Shown: positions 1 to 7,988 of the stretch, one piece after another | Layout: each line of letters begins with the position of its first letter | Position numbering within the stretch: position 1 is the first letter of the stretch | From: an uncultured Eubacteriales bacterium | GTDB lineage: Bacteria > Bacillota > Clostridia > Oscillospirales > CAG-272 | Direction of reading: 5' to 3' | Assembly: GCA_934462885.1 (NCBI GenBank) | Contig: CAKSJC010000022.1 | Location: forward strand, 1 to 15,003 | Length of the DNA: 15,003 nucleotides | Position numbers and translations under genes: made by a program | Notes under the pieces: generated by a model | Seen by the model: only the letters and a program-made list of their open reading frames with translations | Told to the model about the DNA's origin: nothing | Databases searched by the model: none

Positions 1-50
1 CTGTAAATCTGCTGGCAACGCCTTCGGTGGTTCGAATCCACCTTCCCCCA
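1..50 (+). tRNA. tRNA-Tyr (GTA), 3' part only
   Basis: The window opens inside the anticodon loop CTGTAAA, which carries anticodon GTA. The 3' side of the anticodon stem follows, then a long class II variable arm (GGC-AAC-GCC), the T arm GGTGG-TTCGAAT-CCACC and the acceptor strand TTCCCCC with discriminator A. A GTA anticodon with a long variable arm is diagnostic of bacterial tRNA-Tyr. The CCA end is not encoded, since TTT follows the discriminator. The 5' half lies outside the window. Confidence 0.95.
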
Positions 51-58
51 TTTCAGTA

Positions 59-92
59 AACTTCCGAATGAAAATCATTCGGAAGTTTTTTT
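59..92 (+). terminator. Rho-independent terminator after tRNA-Tyr
   Basis: A perfect 12-bp stem pairs 59-70 (AACTTCCGAATG) with 76-87 around a 5-nt loop AAAAT, and a run of T follows. It begins 9 bases after the tRNA, so it ends the tRNA transcript. Confidence 0.92.
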
Positions 93-375
93 GTGCAAAG
101 TTTTTTTCGGACAAAAACGCCGCTTTTTACATACAGTATTCTTATATATCCCGAAAAATGTCACGGTGCGCATACCAAGCAGAGCGCGTTATCAACCTTT
201 TTATAAAGCGGCGCGGCAGCCTGAAGCGGATTTGCGCCCCACGCTTTTTACGCCTTTCGTCCGACTGCCCCAAAACCTCCGCGTGCGGTCAAATAATAAA
301 GAGAACCGTCTAAAAATTTACACTAAACTCTTTATTTTATCACAATAGTTTGATACACTGATTATCAAAATAAAT
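93..375. other. Intergenic region with no supported gene
   Basis: Two overlapping open frames (68-313 and 91-348) run through here, but they start in or beside the tRNA terminator, lack a convincing ribosome binding site and encode unstructured Arg/Cys-rich peptides with no recognisable motif. The only structure I see is a 9-bp inverted repeat, AATAAAGAG at 295-303 with CTCTTTATT at 328-336, separated by a 24-nt loop. No use for it is evident. Confidence 0.6.
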
Positions 376-405
376 TTGATATACCGCATATAAAAAAGTT
401 ATTAT
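376..405 (+). promoter_or_regulatory. Candidate sigma-A promoter for the lipase-ABC operon
   Basis: TTGATA at 376-381 and TATTAT at 400-405 are separated by 18 bases. They lie about 27 bases upstream of the lipoprotein start codon at 432, in an AT-rich stretch. The gene's ribosome binding site is GAGG at 420-423. The surrounding AT richness makes chance matches possible. Confidence 0.5.
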
Positions 406-431
406 AAAAGCTTTCGATTGAGGATGGAAAA

Positions 432-1751
432 ATGGTAAAAAACAATATTTCATACCGTTTCGCGGCGATTATTTTATCCGTCGCTATACTTTTCGGACTC
501 ACGGGATGCGCCGGCACAGGAGGAAACTCAGACAACAAATCGGCGGAAAAAATCTCGAATGAATCAGCCGATGTGAAAGAGGACTTCGCAAAAGACAGCG
601 AAACCTCGGAGGACTCCTCTCAGAATGACGTTTTGGAGGAAAACTTATCCGACGGATCGAATAAATTATCGTTTGAACAAATGTTTTCGGAAAGCTTCGG
701 AGAAAATATCGACCTCTCCGATCTCACGCTTCCCGCCGATTCTTCGATATTCAGCGCCGACTGTGCGAAAAAAGCTCTCGTTTTATGCACGGGACACAAG
801 GAAGAACGTCAGGCAAAACTCCTCACCGACGCCGGTTTTACAGTTCTTTTGCAGAAAAATTATGACAAAGATCCGTCTGATTTTTCATATACCTCGGCTT
901 ACACTCTCGCAAAAAAGAATATTGTCCGGGGCGGAACGGAACGCGACCTTTTCATCGTTACGATACGCGGAACAAGCGGTGGGGAATGGTACTCCAACTT
1001 TGATTTCGCGCCCTCACGCACAGAGGATACGTCATTCGCCGAAAACTTTCTCTTCACAGCCGAAGATATTTTTCTCGGTATTCAGCCCGAACTTGCCGCA
1101 TCCGCCGCTCCGCTCGTCTTAGTCTGCGGACACAGCCGCGGAGGAGCGGGCGCCAATTTGCTCGGACTTTTATTAAACTCCGCTCTCGGAGCCGAAAACG
1201 TATACGTCTACACATTCGCCGCTCCCGCAACCGTAAAAGGAGATGGTGTGACCGAAAACTGCAAAAATATATTCAATATCATAAACGCTTCCGATCCCGT
1301 TCCGGCTCTTCCTCTTGAACAATGGGGTTACTCCAGACTCGGCACCGATATCCTTCTCGGCGAAAACGGCGCGAAAACCGACGCCGCGGACGAATTTTCC
1401 GACATTTTATTTAATATTTCCCCGACCCCTTCTTCTTACTATAACGACCGTCATTCTCTCACGGAAGAGGGTCTGTCCGACGACGGAATGACCTCGTTTG
1501 AATTGATGCTGACTCTTTCCCGTTATCTCATCAAAGAAGTGAACGATAGTCGGGAAAACGAAAACAGCTTTTCAGCCGACGCCGATCTCGCGTCGTTAAA
1601 GACATACTGTAAAAACAGCGACTTCGCGCCTTTTTTCGATCTGCTCTCAAGCTTGGCGGAAAATGACGGAGAAAAAGCGTCGGCTGTGCTTAGAGAGCAT
1701 ATGCCGAGCGTATACTCGGAGCTTATCTCCGGCATGGAAACGGAGGAATAG
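432..1751 (+). CDS. Lipase-like (class 3 type) alpha/beta hydrolase lipoprotein
   Basis: A predicted secreted, lipid-anchored esterase or lipase of 439 residues. Residues 1-26 form a lipoprotein signal peptide with a hydrophobic core and lipobox LTGC (Cys26). A Ser/Asp/Glu/Lys-rich linker follows to about residue 80. The hydrolase region shows the oxyanion-side pattern DLFIVTIRGT (172-181), the nucleophile elbow GHSRG (Ser235), the strand YTFAAP (260-265), NASDPVP with likely Asp288 and NDRHSL with likely His341. This Ser-Asp-His order and spacing match class 3 lipases. The start is supported by GAGG 8 bases upstream. The stop is 2 bases before the ABC ATPase start, so the gene leads a three-gene operon. 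The substrate cannot be read from sequence; lipid, acyl ester or peptide ester are all possible. Confidence in the fold is good and in lipase activity moderate. Confidence 0.8.
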   Translation: MVKNNISYRFAAIILSVAILFGLTGCAGTGGNSDNKSAEKISNESADVKEDFAKDSETSEDSSQNDVLEENLSDGSNKLSFEQMFSESFGENIDLSDLTLPADSSIFSADCAKKALVLCTGHKEERQAKLLTDAGFTVLLQKNYDKDPSDFSYTSAYTLAKKNIVRGGTERDLFIVTIRGTSGGEWYSNFDFAPSRTEDTSFAENFLFTAEDIFLGIQPELAASAAPLVLVCGHSRGGAGANLLGLLLNSALGAENVYVYTFAAPATVKGDGVTENCKNIFNIINASDPVPALPLEQWGYSRLGTDILLGENGAKTDAADEFSDILFNISPTPSSYYNDRHSLTEEGLSDDGMTSFELMLTLSRYLIKEVNDSRENENSFSADADLASLKTYCKNSDFAPFFDLLSSLAENDGEKASAVLREHMPSVYSELISGMETEE

Positions 1752-1753
1752 GA

Positions 1754-2455
1754 ATGGCTTATATCGAATTTGACAATGTATCAAAAATATACAAAAGCGG
1801 AGAGCACGAAATACGCGCTCTCGATAAAATGAGTTTTTCCATAGAAAAAGGAGAGCTTTGCGTCATAGTCGGACCAAGCGGCGCGGGTAAAACCACGTTA
1901 TTGAACATTCTCGGAGGAATGGATACGGCAACTTCGGGAACAGTAACTCTCGACGGGCGTGAGATAAGCGCGCTGGGCGAACGCGAACTTACGAATTTCC
2001 GAAGAACAGACGTAGGATTCGTATTCCAGTTTTATAACTTAGTGCAAAATCTCACTGCTCTCGAAAACGTGGAGCTTGCCTCCGAAATATGCAAGGACAG
2101 TCTCGACGCGGCGACGGTTCTCGGAGAAGTCGGACTCGCGGACCGCACGGACAACTTTCCGGCTCATCTCTCCGGCGGCGAGCAGCAGCGCGTTTCGATA
2201 GCGCGCGCCATCGCAAAAAATCCGAAAATAATTTTATGCGACGAGCCGACCGGCGCACTCGACTACAACACCGGAAAGTCGGTTCTGAAGCTTTTGCAGG
2301 ACACGTGCAGGAGCACGGGAAAAACCGTCGTTATAATCACTCATAACAGCGCGCTCACGCAGATCGCAGACCGCGTTATTAAAGTTAAAAACGGTCAGGC
2401 TGTTTCCGTTTCGCCAAACCTTTCTCCCATGCCCGTCGAAAGGATTGAATGGTGA
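1754..2455 (+). CDS. ABC transporter ATP-binding protein (MacB/LolD-like)
   Basis: Cytoplasmic ATPase subunit, 233 residues, the usual size for the class that pairs with FtsX-type permeases. Visible motifs are Walker A GPSGAGKT (40-47), Q-loop FVFQFYNL (around 92), ABC signature LSGGEQQR (139-146), Walker B IILCDEPTGALD with Asp163 and Glu164, and the H-loop His197 in ITHN. The order and wording place it with the MacB/LolD/FtsE branch, which drives mechanotransmission or lipid and peptide handling rather than classic import. The ribosome binding site GGAGGA lies inside the last codons of the lipase gene. The permease begins 4 bases after the stop, so the two are almost certainly translated together as partners. 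Confidence 0.95.
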   Translation: MAYIEFDNVSKIYKSGEHEIRALDKMSFSIEKGELCVIVGPSGAGKTTLLNILGGMDTATSGTVTLDGREISALGERELTNFRRTDVGFVFQFYNLVQNLTALENVELASEICKDSLDAATVLGEVGLADRTDNFPAHLSGGEQQRVSIARAIAKNPKIILCDEPTGALDYNTGKSVLKLLQDTCRSTGKTVVIITHNSALTQIADRVIKVKNGQAVSVSPNLSPMPVERIEW

Positions 2456-2459
2456 GGCA

Positions 2460-5204
2460 ATGAAAAAGACCAGACGAAAAAATATTGTGCGGAACATCCG
2501 CACAAGCATGAACCGATTTCTTTCGATTCTTTTTATCGTGGCGCTCGGAGCCGGATTTATGGCGGGACTTGCCGCAACCTCACCCGATATGTACGATACG
2601 GTTGATCGCTACATGGACGAATACCGATTGTACGACATTGACATTAAATCGACTCTCGGACTGACCGACGGCGACATTTCGGAGTTATCTTCCCTTTCGT
2701 ATATCGAGAGCGCGCAGGGAGCGCGGGTCACCGACATGATTCTCAAAGATTCCGCCGAACACACGTTTACTTCCCGCATATACGGAATTTTATCGGACGG
2801 TGGAGAGACGGAATTAAACAAACTCTCGCTCACGTCGGGACGGTTCCCCGAAAATGACGGCGAATGCGTTATTCAAGCTTCATCCGGTCGCTATTTCGAC
2901 GGAAATATCAAAGAGGGGGACACGCTTACGGTATCTCGCGAAAACGTCTCGTATGACAGCATCGCGGAAAACGTAAAAACCACCGTTCTGACAGTAGTAG
3001 GATTCGTCGAAAGTCCAATGTGCATAAGCATTACCTCGGAACCGAGTACCGTCGGTTCCGGAAAAATCGCGCTCAACGTTTATGTTAAAAACGATTATTT
3101 AACGTACGACTGCTACACGGACATTTACGCTTCTCTGCGCGGCGCCGCCGAGCTCGAATGTTTCGGAGACGAATACAAATCGCTTGTTTCCGAAAGCAAA
3201 GACCTTCTTGAAAAGGTCGGAGAAGCACGCGCCGCCGTGCGTACCGAAGAAATCCGAAACAAAGCGGAAAAAAACATCAATACGCTGCGCTCCGTTCTTG
3301 ATACTGCAGAAGATGTACGCTCCATCGGACGTTCTTTATCCGAAAAAACGGTATCCTCGCTTTATATAAACGCGGCGTCCGCCAAAATCTTAGCCGAAAA
3401 AGATCCTGCTCTCGCCGCTCTTCTCTCCGAAACCGGCGAAAACGTCGTCTGCGCACTCGAAAGCACGCAAGACAAAAGCGGCGCCTTTCTCACCTCCGCC
3501 GCCAAAGTTATTTCAGACGCAGAAAATGAGCTTTCTTCCCTGCGCGACGCGGTATGGCTCATAAATACGCGAGATGATTCATCAGCCTTTTCGTCGTATA
3601 AAAGCAATGTCGGAAAAATCGCCGCCCTATCAAAGATATTCCCCGTTTTCTTCTTTATGGTCGCGCTACTTGTCGCTCTCACGACAATGACCCGTCTCAT
3701 TGAAGAAAACCGCACCGAGATCGGTACGCTGAAAGCGCTCGGTTTCTCAAACTCACAAATTCTCGGCGAATACATGTTATACAGCTTGTCGTCGTCCGTC
3801 TTAGGATGCGCCCTCGGCTTCTCGATTGGATTTAAGCTGTTCCCTCGCGCGATATCTTCCGCTTACCGCATGATGTTTATTATTCCCGAACTTGACGCGC
3901 CTTTTCGCGCATCCATCGCCGCGTGGGTTGCTCCCGTCACGGTCGTAAGCATACTTCTTGCCGCTTATCTTGCGTGCCGCGGCGAGTCGGCAGCCTCCCC
4001 CGCCGTCCTTATGCAGCCCAAAGCGCCCTCTCCGGGAAAACGTATATGGCTTGAGCACATAACTCCTATATGGAAGAAACTGACGTTCACTCAAAAAGTA
4101 ACCGCAAGAAATCTTTTCCGCTATAAAAAGCGTTTCTTCATGACTGTGATCGGAGTGGCGGGATGCAGCGCGCTTCTCTTAACCGGATTCGGGCTTCGCG
4201 ACTCGATAAACGATATCGTAGACAAGCAGTTCGGCGAGATCTATCGCTACGAGTTGTCTCTCCTGATGAACGGAGACGACGACGCCTCCGATGAAGAACT
4301 GCTATCTTCTCCCGAAATAAAAACGCATATGCGTTTTGCGGAGGAAAGCGGTAAAGTTTATTTCGGAAAAGAAAGCGAATCGGTATCGATCTGTATCCCC
4401 TCCGACACGTCGCGCTTCGGCGAGTTCATCACTCTGCGCGGGAGAAAAACAAAAAACAAAATAGATTTTCCCGAAAACGGAGTTGTTATTACTGAAAAAC
4501 TATGCGAAACTTTGGGAATCAAAGTCGGCGACCAAGTGACTCTCGAAAACGCCGACGGCTTCCGCGGAAATGTGACAGTCACGGGAATTTGTGAAAACTA
4601 TATTGCCTCGTATGCGTACATTTCACCCGGTACTTACAGCAAAGCGTTCGGTGAGGAAGCCTCTTTCACGCGGATATTCTGTCTCCTTTCCGAAAATGCC
4701 GACTCCGACGCTCTGGTTTCGGAGGTAATGAGTCACGAAAACGTTGTATACGCCTCTTCATCCCTTTCGCTGAAAGACAGCTTTGCCGACTCGATAAAGA
4801 GCATCGACGGAGTTATCCTTGTGCTTATTCTCGCCGCAGGGCTTCTTTGCATGGTAGTACTCTACAACCTCACGAACGTGAATGTATGCGAACGGCGCAA
4901 GGAGCTTGCGACTATCCGTGTTCTCGGCTTTCATAAAAAAGAGGTAGAAAGGTATGTATTCCGCGAAACGAACATTTTAAGCTTTATCGGCTCGGTCGTC
5001 GGTTTATTCGTCGGCGTATGGCTGCACTCGTTCGTTGTGCGGACGGTTGAGGTCGACATGGTAATGTTCGGACGGAATATTTATCCGCTCAGCTTTATTT
5101 ACGCGCTTTTGATATCCGCTGTTTTCACGTTTATCGTAAACCGTATGATGGTGCGCCACATCCGCCGTATCGACATGGTTGAAGCAATGAAAGCAAACGA
5201 TTAG
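2460..5204 (+). CDS. FtsX/MacB-type ABC transporter permease
   Basis: Large membrane subunit of 914 residues from ATG 2460. One transmembrane helix near residues 19-41 is followed by a long extracytoplasmic region (about 45-390), whose second half is helix-rich and possibly coiled. A first FtsX domain follows, with helices near 392-412, 442-462 and 483-505 and the motif TEIGTLKALGF. A second half starts with a helix near 560-578, then a second extracytoplasmic region and a C-terminal FtsX domain with the parallel motif RKELATIRVLGF. This duplicated layout is common in Firmicute type VII ABC permeases. An in-frame TTG at 2445 would overlap the ATPase gene by 11 bases. I prefer ATG 2460, preceded by GGTGAGG, although that spacing is short. 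The cargo is unknown. The lipase-like lipoprotein in the same operon suggests an envelope lipid or ester role, which is inference. Confidence 0.93.
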   Translation: MKKTRRKNIVRNIRTSMNRFLSILFIVALGAGFMAGLAATSPDMYDTVDRYMDEYRLYDIDIKSTLGLTDGDISELSSLSYIESAQGARVTDMILKDSAEHTFTSRIYGILSDGGETELNKLSLTSGRFPENDGECVIQASSGRYFDGNIKEGDTLTVSRENVSYDSIAENVKTTVLTVVGFVESPMCISITSEPSTVGSGKIALNVYVKNDYLTYDCYTDIYASLRGAAELECFGDEYKSLVSESKDLLEKVGEARAAVRTEEIRNKAEKNINTLRSVLDTAEDVRSIGRSLSEKTVSSLYINAASAKILAEKDPALAALLSETGENVVCALESTQDKSGAFLTSAAKVISDAENELSSLRDAVWLINTRDDSSAFSSYKSNVGKIAALSKIFPVFFFMVALLVALTTMTRLIEENRTEIGTLKALGFSNSQILGEYMLYSLSSSVLGCALGFSIGFKLFPRAISSAYRMMFIIPELDAPFRASIAAWVAPVTVVSILLAAYLACRGESAASPAVLMQPKAPSPGKRIWLEHITPIWKKLTFTQKVTARNLFRYKKRFFMTVIGVAGCSALLLTGFGLRDSINDIVDKQFGEIYRYELSLLMNGDDDASDEELLSSPEIKTHMRFAEESGKVYFGKESESVSICIPSDTSRFGEFITLRGRKTKNKIDFPENGVVITEKLCETLGIKVGDQVTLENADGFRGNVTVTGICENYIASYAYISPGTYSKAFGEEASFTRIFCLLSENADSDALVSEVMSHENVVYASSSLSLKDSFADSIKSIDGVILVLILAAGLLCMVVLYNLTNVNVCERRKELATIRVLGFHKKEVERYVFRETNILSFIGSVVGLFVGVWLHSFVVRTVEVDMVMFGRNIYPLSFIYALLISAVFTFIVNRMMVRHIRRIDMVEAMKAND

Positions 5205-5330
5205 CGCGTATCGTTTCGGTACATATGAAATGGTGAATACACACTGTCTCCAAACGCTTGAAGCGGCGTACATTCAAACCATACGAATAGTTTGCGCCGG
5301 TTTTTGCTTATTTGCTGAGCTGAAATTTTT
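5205..5330 (+). other. 3' untranslated region of the ABC operon with a weak hairpin
   Basis: No gene is seen here. An imperfect stem pairs CGGCG (5264-5268) plus CAAAC (5275-5279) with GTTTG (5290-5294) plus CGCCG (5295-5299), leaving a 6-nt bulge, and GTTTTT follows. It could be a leaky first terminator ahead of the strong one at 5338-5384. Confidence 0.4.
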
Positions 5331-5337
5331 TTGATCT

Positions 5338-5384
5338 TGCGCGGGGATATTTTTTTTAAAAAAAGTATCCCCGCGTTTTTTCTT
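5338..5384 (+). terminator. Strong rho-independent terminator of the ABC operon
   Basis: CGCGGGGATA (5340-5349) pairs with TATCCCCGCG (5366-5375). The stem is extended by a T-rich arm against an A-rich arm with one G-T wobble, and TTTTTTCTTT follows. It separates the ABC operon from recD2. It also shows that the recD2 reading frame's upstream extension to 5331 is not translated from there. Confidence 0.93.
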
Positions 5385-5394
5385 TCTGCGGGAA

Positions 5395-5423
5395 TTGAAA
5401 AAAATTCCGCTGTCTGTTATAAT
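5395..5423 (+). promoter_or_regulatory. Sigma-A promoter of recD2
   Basis: TTGAAA at 5395-5400 and a perfect TATAAT at 5418-5423 are separated by exactly 17 bases. The box starts 11 bases after the preceding terminator and ends about 70 bases before the recD2 start. This is one of the clearest promoters in the window. Confidence 0.85.
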
Positions 5424-5492
5424 ATTGTTATATTATATTTCGATAAACAAAACAGCTTGCTATATCAGACGTCTGTCAAAACGAGGTGGCTT

Positions 5493-7706
5493 ATGGATAC
5501 GGTTTCCGGAGTCGTTGACTCCATCATATTTCAGAATGAAGAAAACGGGTACACCGTATGCGAAATCGAGGATTCTGAGGGATATCCTATTGTTCTTACA
5601 GGCATAATACCGTATCTCTCCGAGGGAGACAAGATTACCGCGCACGGAACGTGGACAAATCATCAAATCTACGGCAAGCAGTTCAAAGCCGAAACTTATG
5701 AGAAAACTCTTCCGGAGGAATCGGGAGACATACTCCGCTATCTCGCTTCGGGAAGCGTGAAAGGGATCGGTCCGAAAACCGCTCAGAAAATCGTCGAAAA
5801 ATTCGGCACGGATTCTTTTTCCGTGATTGAAAATCATCCCGACTGGCTCTGCGATATTCCCGGTATAACCAATAAAAAAGCCGCCGCAATAAGCGAAAGT
5901 TTCAAATCCATCTCCGGCTCGCGCGCCGTTATGATGTTTTGCCGCGATTTCTTCACCCCTCAAATGTCGATGAAGATATATAAGCGCTGGGGATCGTCCG
6001 CCATCGACCGCATAAAAAACAATCCTTACCGTCTTTGCGAAGAGATCGGCGGGATAAGCTTTTCACGCGCAGACCGTATCGCCATGAGTATGGGCTTGGA
6101 TATCGACTCGCCCGACAGAATTTTACAGGGACTTATATATGTTCTGCGAACCGAGGCGTCACGTTCGGGTCACACCTGTCTTCCCGAAAACGAGCTCATC
6201 CGCTGTGCCGCCGACCTTCTGTTCGGCGGAGAAGCCGGATATGAAGAAAAAATAAAAAGTGCTCTTGACAACGGTATACGTTACTCCTCCGTATCCGTTC
6301 TCGTAAAAGACGGCGTTAGGTTTATATCCGACTCCCGCATTTTCAGCGCAGAGCGCTACGTCGCGAAAAAGCTTTCGAAAATAAACTTACTCTGTCCTAA
6401 AATGACGTCGGGAGACTCTGTGCGCATGATCGAAAAATGCGAAGCTTCATCGGGAATAACGTACGCCGATCTTCAGCGGAAAGCTATGTACACCGCAATG
6501 ACAGAAGGAGTAATGATATTGACGGGCGGTCCCGGAACCGGAAAAACAACTGTCATAAAAGGGCTTATCTCCGTCTTTGAATCTCTTGCTTACAACGTTT
6601 CGCTCGCTGCGCCGACCGGACGCGCGGCTAAGCGCATGAGTGAGACAACCTCTCACGAGGCAAAAACCATACACCGTCTTCTCGAAATGGACGCGTCCGA
6701 CGCCGCCGACTCGAAATTTCTCCGCGATGAGAACAACACACTCGACGCGGATGTTATAATCATTGATGAAGCGTCGATGATTGATATTCTGTTAATGCAG
6801 TCTCTTCTGCGTGCCGTAAAGAACGGCTCCCGTCTTATTCTGATAGGAGACTCGGATCAGCTTCCGTCGGTCGGAGCAGGAAACGTTCTGGGAGACATCA
6901 TAGACTCCGGCAAATTCGCGCTCGTGCGTCTTACCGAAATATTCCGCCAGTCATGCGAGAGCATGATAATCGAAAACGCTCACCGCATAAATGAGGGACA
7001 GCTTCCCGAAATATCAAAAAAAGACGGCGACTTTTTCTTCATCAAGAGAAACTCGGAAGAAGAAATCGCCTCTTCCGTCATCGAACTGATAAAAACGCGC
7101 CTGCCGCGTACCTATGGGCGCGATATCGTGTCAAGCATACAGGCGCTGACGCCTTCGAGAAAAGGTATTTCCGGAACCGAAAACTTAAACGAGAAACTGC
7201 AAGAGGCGCTCAATCCACCCTCTCCCGATAAAAAAGAAAAGCCTTCTCACGGTATGATCTTCCGAGTCGGGGACCGCGTTATGCAGACAAAAAACAACTA
7301 TACCGCCGAATGGAAGACCGATGATGATAAAGAGGGACTTGGAATATTTAACGGAGATATCGGAGTGATCGACGACATCGACGAGGAAGAAAACACGATC
7401 ACGGTGAGATTTGACGACAGGATATGTCCGATAGACTCGATTATGGCTGAGGACCTCGATCATGCTTACGCCGTTACCGTACACAAAAGTCAGGGAAGCG
7501 AATATCCGATAGTGATAATCCCGCTTTATTCCTGCGCTCCGATGCTTCTTACCAGGAACCTTCTCTACACCGCGATAACGAGAGCCTCACGCATGGTTGT
7601 CCTCGTAGGAAAGCCCGAAATACTCGCGCAAATGGTCGAAAATAATAGCCATGCCGTTCGCTGCACTATGCTGAAAGAATTTCTGCTGAGCGGGGATAAC
7701 CTTTAA
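5493..7706 (+). CDS. recD2: RecD2-type ATP-dependent DNA helicase
   Basis: Superfamily 1B 5'-3' DNA helicase of the RecD2 (RecD-like, RecBC-independent) family, 737 residues, within the family range. It probably acts in DNA repair and replication-fork maintenance. The N-terminal region (GVVDSIIFQNEENGYTV) is typical of the family. Helix-hairpin-helix repeats follow around residues 80-135 (VKGIGPKTAQKI, LCDIPGITNKKA). Walker A GGPGTGKTT is near residue 345, Walker B IIIDEAS has Asp425-Glu426, GDSDQLPSVGAG is motif III, and the C-terminal UvrD-like segment carries VTVHKSQGSEY (about 661-671) and LLYTAITRA. I chose ATG 5493 because GAGGTGG sits just upstream and the family-like N-terminus begins there. 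The open frame from 5331 runs through a terminator and a promoter. The gene appears monocistronic. Confidence 0.95.
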   Translation: MDTVSGVVDSIIFQNEENGYTVCEIEDSEGYPIVLTGIIPYLSEGDKITAHGTWTNHQIYGKQFKAETYEKTLPEESGDILRYLASGSVKGIGPKTAQKIVEKFGTDSFSVIENHPDWLCDIPGITNKKAAAISESFKSISGSRAVMMFCRDFFTPQMSMKIYKRWGSSAIDRIKNNPYRLCEEIGGISFSRADRIAMSMGLDIDSPDRILQGLIYVLRTEASRSGHTCLPENELIRCAADLLFGGEAGYEEKIKSALDNGIRYSSVSVLVKDGVRFISDSRIFSAERYVAKKLSKINLLCPKMTSGDSVRMIEKCEASSGITYADLQRKAMYTAMTEGVMILTGGPGTGKTTVIKGLISVFESLAYNVSLAAPTGRAAKRMSETTSHEAKTIHRLLEMDASDAADSKFLRDENNTLDADVIIIDEASMIDILLMQSLLRAVKNGSRLILIGDSDQLPSVGAGNVLGDIIDSGKFALVRLTEIFRQSCESMIIENAHRINEGQLPEISKKDGDFFFIKRNSEEEIASSVIELIKTRLPRTYGRDIVSSIQALTPSRKGISGTENLNEKLQEALNPPSPDKKEKPSHGMIFRVGDRVMQTKNNYTAEWKTDDDKEGLGIFNGDIGVIDDIDEEENTITVRFDDRICPIDSIMAEDLDHAYAVTVHKSQGSEYPIVIIPLYSCAPMLLTRNLLYTAITRASRMVVLVGKPEILAQMVENNSHAVRCTMLKEFLLSGDNL

Positions 7707-7714
7707 TTTATAAA

Positions 7715-7779
7715 TAATAAAACCGTACCGCTCTCCGACTTGCCGCTCTCGCGCAACCTCCGACGTGCGGTTTTATTAT
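7715..7779 (+). terminator. Long-loop inverted repeat after recD2, possible terminator
   Basis: A perfect 12-bp arm pair, ATAATAAAACCG at 7715-7726 and CGGTTTTATTAT at 7768-7779, encloses a 41-nt loop. The outer half of the stem is A/T-rich, so transcripts of either strand end in a U-rich arm. It begins 8 bases after the recD2 stop. The loop is longer than in a textbook terminator, and its content is a repeat-family fragment (see 7720-7770). Confidence 0.6.
7720..7770 (+). repeat. Partial copy of the hairpin repeat family inside the recD2 terminator
   Basis: From AAAACCG through CCGCTC, CGCT and GCGCAACCTCCGA to GTGC, this stretch follows the same order as the reverse complement of the 94-bp units at 13880-14139. 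There is an exact 13-base match, GCGCAACCTCCGA, and I judge roughly four in five bases alike by eye with small gaps. It lacks the GGGGATAAT arm, so it is a truncated or degenerate member. Confidence 0.6.
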
Positions 7780-7940
7780 AAACCGGATATATGATGACTA
7801 AGCAAAAAAGTCAAAGAAAAAGCGGGCGAACAGTCACAAAAAAACTTTCGCCGCGGCAGATAAACAAAAACCCCTCTGCTTTTTCGTATAGTTAGCATAT
7901 TCCGCTCCCTTTTTAATCCGAAAATTTTTGAAAAAGAGTT
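7780..7940. other. Gap between convergent genes
   Basis: No gene is supported. The stretch is A-rich. A short stem GCAGA...TCTGC followed by TTTTT around 7857-7888 could be a minor + strand terminator. Otherwise I see nothing functional. Confidence 0.5.
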
Positions 7941-7980
7941 CGGGGAAAAACTTTTTCTAAAAAGTTTTTCCCCGTTATTT
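7941..7980 (-). terminator. Bidirectional terminator between convergent genes
   Basis: A perfect stem of about 15 bp pairs CGGGGAAAAACTTTT (7941-7955) with its complement (7960-7974) around a very short loop. It lies 15 bases beyond the stop of the leftward membrane protein gene. U-rich sequence follows on the + strand (TTATTTTATTT), and a T-containing stretch follows on the other side, so it can serve both directions. Confidence 0.85.
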
Positions 7981-7988
7981 TATTTCAT

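Noticed and set aside
68..348. Two overlapping open frames of 81 and 85 codons after the tRNA.
   Set aside because: They begin in or next to the terminator hairpin, lack a good ribosome binding site, overlap each other in different frames and show no recognisable protein features.
2445..2459. TTG start for the permease overlapping the ATPase gene.
   Set aside because: Possible, but ATG 2460 gives a typical positively charged N-terminus right after the upstream stop and avoids a rare start codon.
5331..5492. N-terminal extension of recD2 by 54 codons.
   Set aside because: It runs through a strong terminator and the recD2 promoter. The family-like N-terminus and a ribosome binding site begin at ATG 5493.
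7715..7779. Inverted repeat considered as an insertion sequence end or attachment site.
   Set aside because: No recombinase or target-site duplication is present, and the position 8 bases after a stop codon between convergent genes fits a terminator better.
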